From positions 1 to 15,781 of the forward strand of contig QMOP01000008.1 of assembly GCA_003650255.1 (NCBI GenBank): a stretch of DNA of 15,781 nt. The letters are read 5' to 3'. This document shows, in pieces, positions 8,158-15,346 of the stretch (position 1 is its first letter; each line of letters starts with the position of its first letter). Source of the stretch: Caldisericota bacterium (GTDB lineage Bacteria > CG03 > B21-G15). Both the position numbers and the translations under genes were made by a program. The notes beneath the pieces are model-generated. The model ran no database searches. It was not told where the DNA came from and was given only the letters and a program-made list of their open reading frames with translations.

Positions 8158-8967
8158 ATGGACCCTTATAAGGTAATAAAGGCAGAGGTTCTTGATGTAA
8201 AGGATGAGACTCCTGAGATAAAGACATTTGTATTAAAGCCTGAGATTGATTTTGAGTTTAAAGCAGGTCAGTTTATTCAGTTTACAGTTTTTGGAGTTGG
8301 AGAGGCACCTTTTACTCCCTCATCTTCTCAGTTTGAAAAAGAAAAGTTAGAAGTTACAATAATGAGGACAGGAAGGGTTACAGAGGTTATACACAGATTG
8401 AAAAAAGGAGATAGGGTTGGGATAAGGGGACCCCTTGGAAATGGTTATCCTTTGGAAGAGTTTGAGGGAAAAAATATTTTGATTGTGGGAGGAGGGGTGG
8501 GTCTAGCACCTTTAAGGGCATTACTTTTATCACTTTTACATCAAAGAGATAAATATGGAAGAATTCTTCTCTTATATGGAGCAAAAACTCCAGAGGATAT
8601 AGTTTATAAAAATGAGTTTAGTAAATGGAAGGAAAAAGGAGTTGAGGTATTAAGGACATGTGATAATCCTGATAATAGTTGGAAAGAAAAGAAGGGAGTT
8701 GTTACATGTTTATTTGAAGATATTAAGATTAGAGTAGATAATTTTATCTCTGTTGTATGTGGACCTCCAATTATGATGAAGTTTACAACCTTAAAACTTC
8801 TTGATATTGGGTTTCATCCGTCAAAGATTTATCTTTCAATGGAGAAGAACATGAGTTGTGGAATAGGAAAATGTGGACACTGTGCTTTAGGAAAGTATTT
8901 TGTGTGTAAGGACGGACCAGTTTTTAAGTATAGTGAGATAAAGGATATAGAGGGGATATGGGATTAA
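8158..8967 (+). CDS. Sulfhydrogenase gamma / AsrB-like FAD-NAD(P)-binding oxidoreductase
   Basis: This 269-residue protein is a ferredoxin-NADP reductase-fold electron carrier like HydG/ShyC, AsrB and PyrK. It has the FAD-binding half (KAGQFIQFTVFGVGEAPFTPSSS, then GPLGNGYPLEEF), the nucleotide-binding loop LIVGGGVGLAPLRALL, VVCGPPIMMKF near the end of the NAD(P) domain, and a C-terminal [2Fe-2S] motif C234-x4-C239-x2-C242-x7-C250 followed by KDGPVF. It would move electrons between NAD(P)H and the Fe-S protein encoded just upstream. AGGAG supports the start. All cofactor motifs appear intact. The same fold serves several pathways, so its assignment to the hydrogenase rests on gene context. 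Choice of NADH or NADPH cannot be read here. Confidence 0.87.
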   Translation: MDPYKVIKAEVLDVKDETPEIKTFVLKPEIDFEFKAGQFIQFTVFGVGEAPFTPSSSQFEKEKLEVTIMRTGRVTEVIHRLKKGDRVGIRGPLGNGYPLEEFEGKNILIVGGGVGLAPLRALLLSLLHQRDKYGRILLLYGAKTPEDIVYKNEFSKWKEKGVEVLRTCDNPDNSWKEKKGVVTCLFEDIKIRVDNFISVVCGPPIMMKFTTLKLLDIGFHPSKIYLSMEKNMSCGIGKCGHCALGKYFVCKDGPVFKYSEIKDIEGIWD

Positions 8968-8971
8968 GAAA

Positions 8972-9112
8972 GGCTAAAGTGGCAAGCCTGCCGCAGGCAG
9001 GGCTAAAGGCTAAAATAACAAGGCTAAAGTGGCAGGGCTAAAGGCTAAAATAGAAAGGATAAAGTGATAGGGTTAAAAGTTTTAGAGTTTAGACTTTAGC
9101 GTTTAGAGTTGT
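8972..9112. repeat. Heptameric repeat array, about 20 units, filling the intergenic gap
   Basis: Nearly the whole gap splits into consecutive 7-bp units: four units at 8972-8999, one extra G at 9000, then sixteen units at 9001-9112. GGCTAAA is exact at 8972, 9001, 9008, 9022, 9036 and 9043. It is often followed by GTGGCAA-like units, making a 14-bp compound unit (8972, 9022, 9057). From 9081 the units read TTTAGAG, TTTAGAC, TTTAGCG and TTTAGAG, which is the same family inverted, since the complement of GGCTAAA is TTTAGCC. The array runs up to the ATG at 9114 and leaves no clear Shine-Dalgarno. No coding sequence is seen. Confidence 0.85.
8985..9004. repeat. GC-rich palindromic core inside the heptamer array
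   Basis: CCTGCC (8987-8992) and GGCAGG (8996-9001) form a perfect six-base stem around the loop GCA. An alternative pairing extends AGCC and GGCT outward with G9000 bulged, giving eight pairs. It stands out against the AT-rich surroundings. No T-run follows, so it does not look like an intrinsic terminator. A related palindrome lies at 12754-12774. Confidence 0.7.
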
Positions 9113-9113
9113 T

Positions 9114-9581
9114 ATGATATTGATTGATTTAGAGAAGTGCTATTCTTGTAAGGAGTGTAAGGTTGAGTGCAATTATCCTTTTCACCATTATAAGACAGGA
9201 TTTTATACTTTGATTGAGGAGGGAATAAGAAAGATTATATGCAGACATTGTGATGATGCCCCTTGTGTAATTGCATGTCCAAGGAATGCTTTAGAAAAAG
9301 ATAAAAATGGAGATATAAAGAGAGCAACAATACTTTGTACTTCCTGTAAAACATGCCTTATTGCCTGTCCTTTTGGAGTAAATACAATTGAAACTGTTTC
9401 ATTTTTTACATCTCCCTGTGATGAGTGTAAGGATAGAGAGAAGCTATGTATAAAAACCTGTCCTCTAGGAGCAATTGTTGAAGGTGAATTTGAGGAAGAT
9501 ACCAGTGAGGGTATATATAAAATTAGAGAAGGAGTATTTGTAAAGGCGGTTCACTTTAAGAAACAATTAGGAATTAAATGA
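9114..9581 (+). CDS. Ferredoxin-like electron-transfer subunit with four [4Fe-4S] motifs (HycB/CooF/HydN family)
   Basis: This 155-residue soluble protein has sixteen cysteines in four groups: C9/12/15/19, C43/46/51/55, C75/78/81/85 and C102/105/112/116. That is enough for four [4Fe-4S] clusters in the pattern of HycB, CooF and HydN, which feed electrons from a dehydrogenase into membrane-bound hydrogenases. ICRHCDDAPCVIACP and CPFG are family hallmarks. It sits between the HydB/HydG-like pair and the NuoH/NuoB/NuoCD-like core, the expected place for a connecting wire. No separate NuoI/HycF-type two-cluster subunit is visible in the window, so this protein may supply the whole peripheral chain. 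The ATG follows the heptamer array with no clear Shine-Dalgarno. The 3' end overlaps the next ATG by four bases. Confidence 0.87.
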   Translation: MILIDLEKCYSCKECKVECNYPFHHYKTGFYTLIEEGIRKIICRHCDDAPCVIACPRNALEKDKNGDIKRATILCTSCKTCLIACPFGVNTIETVSFFTSPCDECKDREKLCIKTCPLGAIVEGEFEEDTSEGIYKIREGVFVKAVHFKKQLGIK

Positions 9582-10489
9582 GTATTGGAAAACTTATTTT
9601 TAATTTCTTAATTTATCCTGGTTTTATTTTTGTTCTTCTTGTTGGAGGTATAGCAAGTTTCTTAGAGAGAAAAATTACCGCAAGGATTCAGTGGAGAGTT
9701 GGGCCACCATTTTTACAGCCATTTTATGACCTTTTGAAACTATTTTTTGTAAAGGAGACAGTTATTCCAGAAGGAGTAAATATTCCATTTTTTATACTTG
9801 TTCCAGTAATTGCATTTTCATCAGCAGTTTTGACAAGTGTACTTATAACAAATATTTTTATTAAGTCATTTCAGGGTTTTACAGCAGATTTGATTGTAAT
9901 TGTTTATTTATTTACAATTCCATCTTTATGTGTTATTTTTGCAGGAGCAGTAAGTAAAAATCCTCTCTCTTCTCTTGGATCTTCAAGAGAGATGAAACTT
10001 ATTCTTTCATATGAACTTGTATTCTGGACCTCCCTTTCTATTGTTATTATAAAAACAGGAGGAAAGATAACCCTTAGAGATATTCTTACTTTTCAGGAGA
10101 ATTCAAAACCAATTGTATTTTCTTTATCAGGTTTTATTGCTTTTATTCTTTCATTAATAGTAATGCAGGCAAAACTTGGAAAGGTTCCATTTGACATTTC
10201 TGAAGCAGAGCAAGAATTGATAGCAGGTCCATATATTGAATATTCAGGAGCACTTCTTGGTTTCTTTAAAGTTACACATTATATCCTTCTTTTTTCTCTT
10301 CCAGCATTTATTTCTGTTCTTTTTCTCGGAGGGTTGAATATTTTTAAGTATTTACTTCTCCTTATCTTTATAATTGTTTTTGAGAATACAAATCCGAGGC
10401 TTAAAATTACTCAGGCAATAAGATTTTTCTGGTTTTATCTTTTTCCTTTAGGTATAATTGGAATAATTTTAGCAGTTAAGGGATTATGA
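9578..10489 (+). CDS. NuoH-like membrane anchor subunit of group 4 hydrogenase (MbhM/EchB/HycD family)
   Basis: This 303-residue membrane protein has about eight hydrophobic helices. It anchors the catalytic arm to the membrane and forms the link between cluster chemistry and ion translocation in complex I and its hydrogenase relatives. Family signatures are present: FLERKITARIQWRVGPP at residues 28-44, LQPFYDLLKLFFVKE at 46-60, and PFDISEAEQELIAGPYIEYS beginning at 204, with its conserved acidic residues. Length is typical. It overlaps the ferredoxin gene upstream and the NuoB-like gene downstream (both ATGA), implying coupled synthesis of the core. Assignment to the hydrogenase branch rather than complex I rests on the [NiFe] motifs in the large subunit. 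Confidence 0.93.
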   Translation: MSIGKLIFNFLIYPGFIFVLLVGGIASFLERKITARIQWRVGPPFLQPFYDLLKLFFVKETVIPEGVNIPFFILVPVIAFSSAVLTSVLITNIFIKSFQGFTADLIVIVYLFTIPSLCVIFAGAVSKNPLSSLGSSREMKLILSYELVFWTSLSIVIIKTGGKITLRDILTFQENSKPIVFSLSGFIAFILSLIVMQAKLGKVPFDISEAEQELIAGPYIEYSGALLGFFKVTHYILLFSLPAFISVLFLGGLNIFKYLLLLIFIIVFENTNPRLKITQAIRFFWFYLFPLGIIGIILAVKGL

Positions 10490-10908
10490 ATAAGTTAAAG
10501 ATTTTGACGAAGTCAATATGGGTATTCCACTTTGCATCAGGTCCATGTAATAATTGTGATATAGAGATACTTGATATTCTTACGCCAAGATTTGATGTTG
10601 AAAGATTTGGAATAAAACTTGTTGGTTCAATAAAACATGCTGACTGTCTCCTTATAACAGGAATGCTTACAAGAAAGGGTGTTGTTAGATTAAAGGAGAT
10701 TTATGAGATGGCACCAAAACCGATTGCAGTTGTTTGTTTTGGAAGTTGTGCTTCAAGTCAGGGAATATTTAAGAATTCATATAATAGAGCAGTTCCTGTT
10801 GATGAAGTAATTCCTGTTTCGGCTTATATTCCAGGATGTCCTCCAAGACCAGAAGCAATAATTGATGGAATTGTAAAGGTTGTTAAGAAGTTGAGAGGAG
10901 AGATATAA
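10486..10908 (+). CDS. NuoB-like small subunit of group 4 hydrogenase (MbhJ/EchC/HycG family)
   Basis: The 140-residue protein carries the proximal [4Fe-4S] cluster that passes electrons to the nickel-iron site. Ligands C21 and C24 (GPCNNCDIE), C88 (CFGSCASSQG) and C118 (PGCPPRPE) match the hydrogenase pattern, in which the first two cysteines are spaced CxxC; complex I NuoB has adjacent cysteines there. The length is compact, like EchC and MbhJ. It overlaps the NuoH-like gene by four bases. After its TAA come two more bases and then a heptamer repeat before the large-subunit gene. Confidence 0.93.
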   Translation: MNKLKILTKSIWVFHFASGPCNNCDIEILDILTPRFDVERFGIKLVGSIKHADCLLITGMLTRKGVVRLKEIYEMAPKPIAVVCFGSCASSQGIFKNSYNRAVPVDEVIPVSAYIPGCPPRPEAIIDGIVKVVKKLRGEI

Positions 10909-10912
10909 TAAG

Positions 10913-10940
10913 GGCTAAAGTGACAAGGAGAAAGGCTAAA
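10913..10940. repeat. Four heptamer units, carrying the Shine-Dalgarno of the large-subunit gene
   Basis: The 28 bases read as four 7-bp units: GGCTAAA, GTGACAA, GGAGAAA and GGCTAAA. The first two repeat the 14-bp compound unit of the larger array at 8972-9112. The sequence AAGGAG at 10925-10930, spanning units two and three, is the only plausible ribosome binding site for the ATG at 10942, eleven bases further on. Confidence 0.75.
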
Positions 10941-10941
10941 A

Positions 10942-12612
10942 ATGAAAGAGAAGATTAAAGAGAGATTAAGAGAGAGAATTGTGAAGTGGGAGGAGAAAAG
11001 TAAGAGAAGGTTTTATATACAGATTAAAAAAGAGGATTTAAAGGAAGTAGTAAAAATTCTTTTTAGGGATTTTGGATTTAGATTCTGTACCGCAACAGGT
11101 GTTGATAATATTAAAAATTTTGAGGTTATATACCATTTTTCTGATGATAGAACAGGAATTTTATACAATTTAAGAGTTTTTACTGATAGAGAAAAGCCAT
11201 CTCTTCCAACAATTACAGATATTATAAAAGGAGCAAAATGGATTGAGAGAGAAATTCATGAATTATTTGGAATAGGTTTTGAGGGAAATAGTGATTTAAG
11301 AAGGCTTCTTCTTGATGAGAGTTGGCCTGAAGGTGTGTATCCTTTGAGGAAGGATTATGAGTATGGAAGAAGGGAGGAATTACCGGATTCTCTTACATGC
11401 AGTATTTCAGAAGGGGTTAAAGAGGGAAGAACAGTAATTCCAATAGGACCATATCATCCTTTACAGGAGGAACCAGAGTTTTTTGAACTTGAGGTTTTTG
11501 GAGAGAAGGTTATTGGGATAAATATAAATATCGGCTACAATCACAGGGGAATAGAGAAACTTTCAGAAGGAAAACACTGGGATCAGGTTACTTTTCTTGT
11601 TGAAAGAATATGCGGTATATGTTCAACATCCCATCCTTTTGCATATGTTCTTGCAGTTGAGGATTTACTCAATTTGGAGATTCCAGAAAGAGCAAAGTAT
11701 ATAAGAAGTATAATAGGAGAACTTGAAAGAATACATTCACATCTATTATGGCTTGGACTTGCTGGGCATTTTCTTGGCTACAATACTGTCTGGATGTGGG
11801 CATGGAAGACGAGAGAGGTTATTCTGGATATTTGTGAGCAGATTTCAGGGAATAGAAATCATTATGCTATGATGAAAATTGGTGGAGTAAGAAGGGATAT
11901 ATTGAACTCAGAGGTGGATGGGATAAAGAGTAAATTGAATTCAATAATTTCAGCACTTAATTTGTTTAAAAAAGCAGTTGAAGATGATCCTGTTATTCAT
12001 GCAAGAACAAAGAATGTTGGGGTTTTAACAAAAGAGGAAGCAATAAATTACTGTGTTGTTGGTCCAACAGCAAGACCAAGTGGAATTTCAACGGATATAA
12101 GGAAAATAGATATTAAAAACAGTGCTTATCCTCTTATTGAGTTTGATGTCCCTGTTCTAAATAATGGTGATGTTTATGATAAGATTGTTGTAAGAGTTTT
12201 GGAAATGTATGAATCAGTAAAAATAATAAATCAGTGTCTTGATAGGTTGAAGGATTTAAAGGAAGGAGATATATGCGAAGAGGTAAGAGAGATTCCTCCT
12301 GGAGAAGGAATTGGAAGGTATGAGGCACCAAGGGGAGAGGTATTTCATTATGTAAGAAGTGATGGAGGTAATACTCCTACAAGACATAAAATAAGAGCAC
12401 CTTCATATATGAACGTTTTATCAAATGAGGTCAGTGCTGTTGGTGGAACTGTTTCAGATGCTGCAATTACTCTTGCCGCAGTTGATCCCTGTTATTGTTG
12501 TACTGAAAGAATTCAGGCAGTTGAATTTAATAAGGTTAAATATAGATGGGATGATTTGATAAAACTTTCTCAGGAGAAAACAAAGAAAATAAGAAAGCGT
12601 TTGAGGGAATAG
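10942..12612 (+). CDS. Group 4 [NiFe]-hydrogenase large subunit, fused NuoC-NuoD type (HycE-like)
   Basis: This 556-residue catalytic subunit reduces protons or oxidises hydrogen. Residues 1-150 form a NuoC/MbhK-like domain (WIEREIHELFGIGFEGNSDL and YPLRKDYE). From about 165 onward it is NuoD/MbhL-like (IPIGPYHPLQEEPEFFEL, NIGYNHRGIEKL). Both nickel-iron motifs are intact: C224-x2-C227 in RICGICSTSH and C517-x2-C520 in DPCYCCTER. ARTKNVGVL and GPTARPSG also fit. Complex I NuoD lacks these cysteines, so this is a real hydrogenase. Thirty-three residues follow the last motif; HycE has a tail of similar size that is removed during maturation, but whether this one is cut cannot be told. NuoC-NuoD fusion is known in HycE/HyfG; Mbh keeps them separate. 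One base separates its stop from the next ATG. Confidence 0.94.
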   Translation: MKEKIKERLRERIVKWEEKSKRRFYIQIKKEDLKEVVKILFRDFGFRFCTATGVDNIKNFEVIYHFSDDRTGILYNLRVFTDREKPSLPTITDIIKGAKWIEREIHELFGIGFEGNSDLRRLLLDESWPEGVYPLRKDYEYGRREELPDSLTCSISEGVKEGRTVIPIGPYHPLQEEPEFFELEVFGEKVIGININIGYNHRGIEKLSEGKHWDQVTFLVERICGICSTSHPFAYVLAVEDLLNLEIPERAKYIRSIIGELERIHSHLLWLGLAGHFLGYNTVWMWAWKTREVILDICEQISGNRNHYAMMKIGGVRRDILNSEVDGIKSKLNSIISALNLFKKAVEDDPVIHARTKNVGVLTKEEAINYCVVGPTARPSGISTDIRKIDIKNSAYPLIEFDVPVLNNGDVYDKIVVRVLEMYESVKIINQCLDRLKDLKEGDICEEVREIPPGEGIGRYEAPRGEVFHYVRSDGGNTPTRHKIRAPSYMNVLSNEVSAVGGTVSDAAITLAAVDPCYCCTERIQAVEFNKVKYRWDDLIKLSQEKTKKIRKRLRE

Positions 12613-12613
12613 A

Positions 12614-14356
12614 ATGGATGTTTTATTTATTTTGAAGTTTAACCTTGCTATATCAATTCTTTTCTTTATTCTTCCTGATTACAGAAAATTTATCAAAATC
12701 TTTGCTCCAATTGTTGCTCTTATCAATTTTATTTTTACTCTCTCAACGCTCAACCTGCCTGCCGGCAAGGCAGGATCTCAACTCTTAACTCCATATATTT
12801 TATTTGACAATCTTTCAAAACTAATATTTTTCTTTATCGGATTCTTTTCATTTTTACTTTCAATATATTCAGTAGGATATATAAAGGAAAGATTAAATAA
12901 GTATTTCTTTTACTTCTTCTTAACTGTTTTTTCCTCTTATGGAGTTGTTTTAAGTAAAAATTTTATCCTTTTCATTATTTTCTGGGGGATAACAGCAATT
13001 ACAGTTTATACTCTTTCACAATTCAGTAAAAATGCAGAGATAGCAGGAAAAAAGACAATGATAATTCTCGGTGGATCAGATACATTCCTTCTTTTAGGAA
13101 TTGCATTGTTATATAAGTTAAACAATTCTTTTAATATCTCTTCTACTAATTTTTCCCTCCTTCCGTTTATATGTTTTTTAATTGCCTCCTTTTCAAAAGC
13201 AGGCGCATTTCCTTTTCATACCTGGATTCCTCCATTTGCAGATAAATCTCCTATCTCAGTTACTGCATTTCTTCCTGCTTCTCTTGATAAACTTCTTGGA
13301 ATATATTTACTTGCAAGAACATTTTATATTTTCAATATCCCAGATGTTATAAAAATTATTGTTATGATTCTTGGTGCCTTTACAATAATAAGTGCTGTTT
13401 TTATGGCTTTAGCACAACATGGAGCAAGAAAACTTCTTTCATACCATGCTGTAAGTCAGGTTGGATATATGGTTCTTGGTATTGGAACCGGAAATCCTGT
13501 AGGTATTGCTGGTGGAATTTTTCACATGATAAACAATACAATCTATAAAACATCTTTATTTCTTGGTGTAGGACAGGTTGAAAAAGTAAAAGGAACAGAT
13601 AAACTTGAAGAACTTGGTGGACTCTCAAAGGTTTTACCATTTACATTTATTTCAATGTTTGTTTCAGCACTTGCTATTTCTGGAATTCCACCACTTAATG
13701 GTTTTTATTCAAAGTGGCTTGTTTATCAAGGAGTAATAAAATCCTTATCTGATAACTATTCACTGTTTACTGTTTTCTGTTTAATTTCTGCTTTGTTTGG
13801 TTCTGCTTTGACGCTTGCATCTTTTGTAAAACTTATTCATGCAATATTTTTTGGGGTAAAAAGTGAAGAGATAAAAGCAAAGGAAAATGTTTTATTGATA
13901 ATTCCACAGATTATTCTCGCTTCTTCATGTATATTTCTTGGAATATTTCCACACTTGATTCTAAAATCAATATTTCAAGAATTGAAGATTATTGGAAAAT
14001 GGATTCCCGGAGCATCTCTAATTCTTATAATCCTTGGAATAATACTTGGGGGAGTAATTTTACTTATTTTTGGGATAAATTTTAGGACTTCAAGCAGTTT
14101 TATTGGAGGAGAGTTGATAAATAAGAAAATGTATATATCAGGAATAGAATTTTATACAAGTATTGAAAATTTAAGACCATTCAGGTATATTTATAAATTG
14201 CAGAAAAAGATGATTTTTGATATTTATGAAATTTGTAAAGGTATTATATTGTATTTTTCAGAACTTTTAAGTTCACTTCATACGGGATTTCTTACAAATT
14301 ATCTTTCCTGGATTTTTATAGGAGTTTTAATACTTTTTCTTGTTTTTGTAAAATGA
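12614..14356 (+). CDS. NuoL/M/N-like ion-translocating antiporter subunit
   Basis: This 580-residue membrane protein has about 14 helices plus a C-terminal extension. It is the type of subunit that moves protons or sodium ions in complex I, Mrp antiporters and membrane hydrogenases. The key family stretch is SKAGAFPFHTWIPPFADKSP with K195. HAVSQVGYMVLGIGTGN and FHMINNTIYKTSLFL (H304, K312) complete the set of channel residues, and ALAISGIPPLNGFYSKW is also standard. The C-terminus (LHTGFLTNYLSWIFIGVLIL) resembles the end of NuoL/MrpA-type subunits. The N-terminal loop contains LPAGKAG (48-54), encoded by an inserted palindromic heptamer repeat and not expected from the family. The stop overlaps the next ATG. 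Confidence 0.9.
   Translation: MDVLFILKFNLAISILFFILPDYRKFIKIFAPIVALINFIFTLSTLNLPAGKAGSQLLTPYILFDNLSKLIFFFIGFFSFLLSIYSVGYIKERLNKYFFYFFLTVFSSYGVVLSKNFILFIIFWGITAITVYTLSQFSKNAEIAGKKTMIILGGSDTFLLLGIALLYKLNNSFNISSTNFSLLPFICFLIASFSKAGAFPFHTWIPPFADKSPISVTAFLPASLDKLLGIYLLARTFYIFNIPDVIKIIVMILGAFTIISAVFMALAQHGARKLLSYHAVSQVGYMVLGIGTGNPVGIAGGIFHMINNTIYKTSLFLGVGQVEKVKGTDKLEELGGLSKVLPFTFISMFVSALAISGIPPLNGFYSKWLVYQGVIKSLSDNYSLFTVFCLISALFGSALTLASFVKLIHAIFFGVKSEEIKAKENVLLIIPQIILASSCIFLGIFPHLILKSIFQELKIIGKWIPGASLILIILGIILGGVILLIFGINFRTSSSFIGGELINKKMYISGIEFYTSIENLRPFRYIYKLQKKMIFDIYEICKGIILYFSELLSSLHTGFLTNYLSWIFIGVLILFLVFVK
12740..12788. repeat. Heptamer repeat with palindromic core inserted in a coding sequence
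   Basis: Seven consecutive 7-bp units span 49 bases. The outer units are CTCTCAA, CGCTCAA, ATCTCAA and CTCTTAA. The three inner units make a 7-bp inverted repeat, CCTGCCT (12754-12760) and AGGCAGG (12768-12774), around GCCGGCA. The element is far more GC-rich than the host gene and encodes a hydrophilic loop including LPAGKAG between the second and third hydrophobic segments. The reading frame continues through it. Confidence 0.8.
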
Positions 14357-14877
14357 TTGAGGTAATTACATCTTTATTTTTGATTTTCATGATTCTTGGA
14401 GCTCTTATTGCTCTTGAGTCAAGGGACCTTTTTTCTTCAATAATTTCAATCGGAGTTGTTGGGTTTATCCTTTCTGCACTGTTTCTTTTCCTTAAAGCAC
14501 CTGATATTGCAATTGTTCAGATTGTAATTGAAATTCTTACGCTTGTTATTCTTATAAGAGCAACAATTTCAAGGGATGTTTGTTTTTATGAGGATACAAG
14601 GGAGTTTTTCCCTTTTGCTGTGAATATAATATTTCTACTTTTGTTTTCAATAATTTTTATATCAGTCCTGAAATATATGCCAGAATTTGGAGAGATTTCA
14701 AGTAAGGTGAGGGAGTTTTATCTTAAAGAAGGGTTCAAAAAGACAGGTGCAGCAAATATTGTTACAAGTGTTATACTTGATTTCAGGGGCTATGATACAC
14801 TTGGTGAGGCAACAGTATTATTTACAAGTATACTTGGTGCTGTTACTCTTTTAAGAAGAAGAGCGAAAAATGAATGA
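14353..14877 (+). CDS. MbhD-MbhE-like fusion (MrpA C-terminal region) subunit
   Basis: This 174-residue protein corresponds to the small C-terminal domains of MrpA, present in Mbh hydrogenases as MbhD and MbhE. Residues 1-75 are the MbhD/DUF4040-like part with three helices and the motif KAPDIAIVQIVIEILTLVIL, whose acidic residues and glutamine are conserved. Residues about 90-174 match MbhE: GAANIVTSVILDFRGYDTLG and EATVLFTSILGAV. MbhD and MbhE are separate genes in Pyrococcus Mbh and part of one large chain in Mrp, so a two-domain form is an intermediate arrangement. It overlaps the previous gene by four bases and the following one by eight. It probably belongs to the ion-pumping arm. Confidence 0.87.
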   Translation: MIEVITSLFLIFMILGALIALESRDLFSSIISIGVVGFILSALFLFLKAPDIAIVQIVIEILTLVILIRATISRDVCFYEDTREFFPFAVNIIFLLLFSIIFISVLKYMPEFGEISSKVREFYLKEGFKKTGAANIVTSVILDFRGYDTLGEATVLFTSILGAVTLLRRRAKNE

Positions 14878-15346
14878 GAAGGGAATGACAGTTATTGTAA
14901 AAACTGTTACAAGATACATCTCAGGTCTTATTTTCCTTTTCGGTTTATATATACTTCTTTTTGGACATTTAACTCCTGGTGGAGGGTTTGCTGGTGGAGT
15001 TATAATGGCTGGTTGTTTTATTTTAATAACACTTTCTTTCGGAAAGGAAGAGATTGAGAAATTTTTGAAGCATAAAAAAGTGACATTCCTTGAGTCACTT
15101 GGAGCATTGATTTTTCTCATAATGAGTTTTTTGCCTGTTATTTTTGGAAAGGATTACTTTTTGAATATTATCCATCAAAAATTTGGAAGTATTTATTTTA
15201 AATTTTTAAGTTCCGGAAATATCATCATTTACAATATTGGTATAGCAATTAAGGTTATGGCAGGAATATTCTTTGTGTTTTTTATACTTTCAATAACAAG
15301 AGTTGTAGTTTTTAAAGGAGATTATAAGATAGTTAAAAGAAAATGA
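14870..15346 (+). CDS. mnhB: MrpB/MnhB/MbhF-like antiporter subunit
   Basis: The 158-residue membrane protein has four hydrophobic helices and the MnhB family signature GHLTPGGGFAGGVIMA near residues 27-42. Mrp antiporters use this subunit within their sodium/proton-exchanging module; Mbh hydrogenases keep it as MbhF. It starts eight bases inside the preceding gene and overlaps the next ATG by four. The segment YNIGIAIKVMAGIFFVFFIL is usual for its last helix. Length is close to that of the family. Confidence 0.9.
   Translation: MNEKGMTVIVKTVTRYISGLIFLFGLYILLFGHLTPGGGFAGGVIMAGCFILITLSFGKEEIEKFLKHKKVTFLESLGALIFLIMSFLPVIFGKDYFLNIIHQKFGSIYFKFLSSGNIIIYNIGIAIKVMAGIFFVFFILSITRVVVFKGDYKIVKRK

Noticed and set aside
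7165..8967. Anaerobic sulfite reductase AsrA/AsrB.
   Set aside because: The folds fit, but no AsrC sirohaem subunit is present and a hydrogenase core follows, so the electron-module reading is preferred, though not proven.
8985..9004. Intrinsic terminator at the CCTGCC/GGCAGG hairpin.
   Set aside because: No T-run follows, and the downstream genes clearly belong to the same operon.
9081..9108. TTTAGAG/TTTAGAC units resemble the plant telomere heptamer TTTAGGG.
   Set aside because: The match is partial, the array is short and lies inside an operon. Nothing suggests a chromosome end.
8972..9112. CRISPR array.
   Set aside because: Units are 7 bp with no unique spacers of 25-40 bp and no cas genes.
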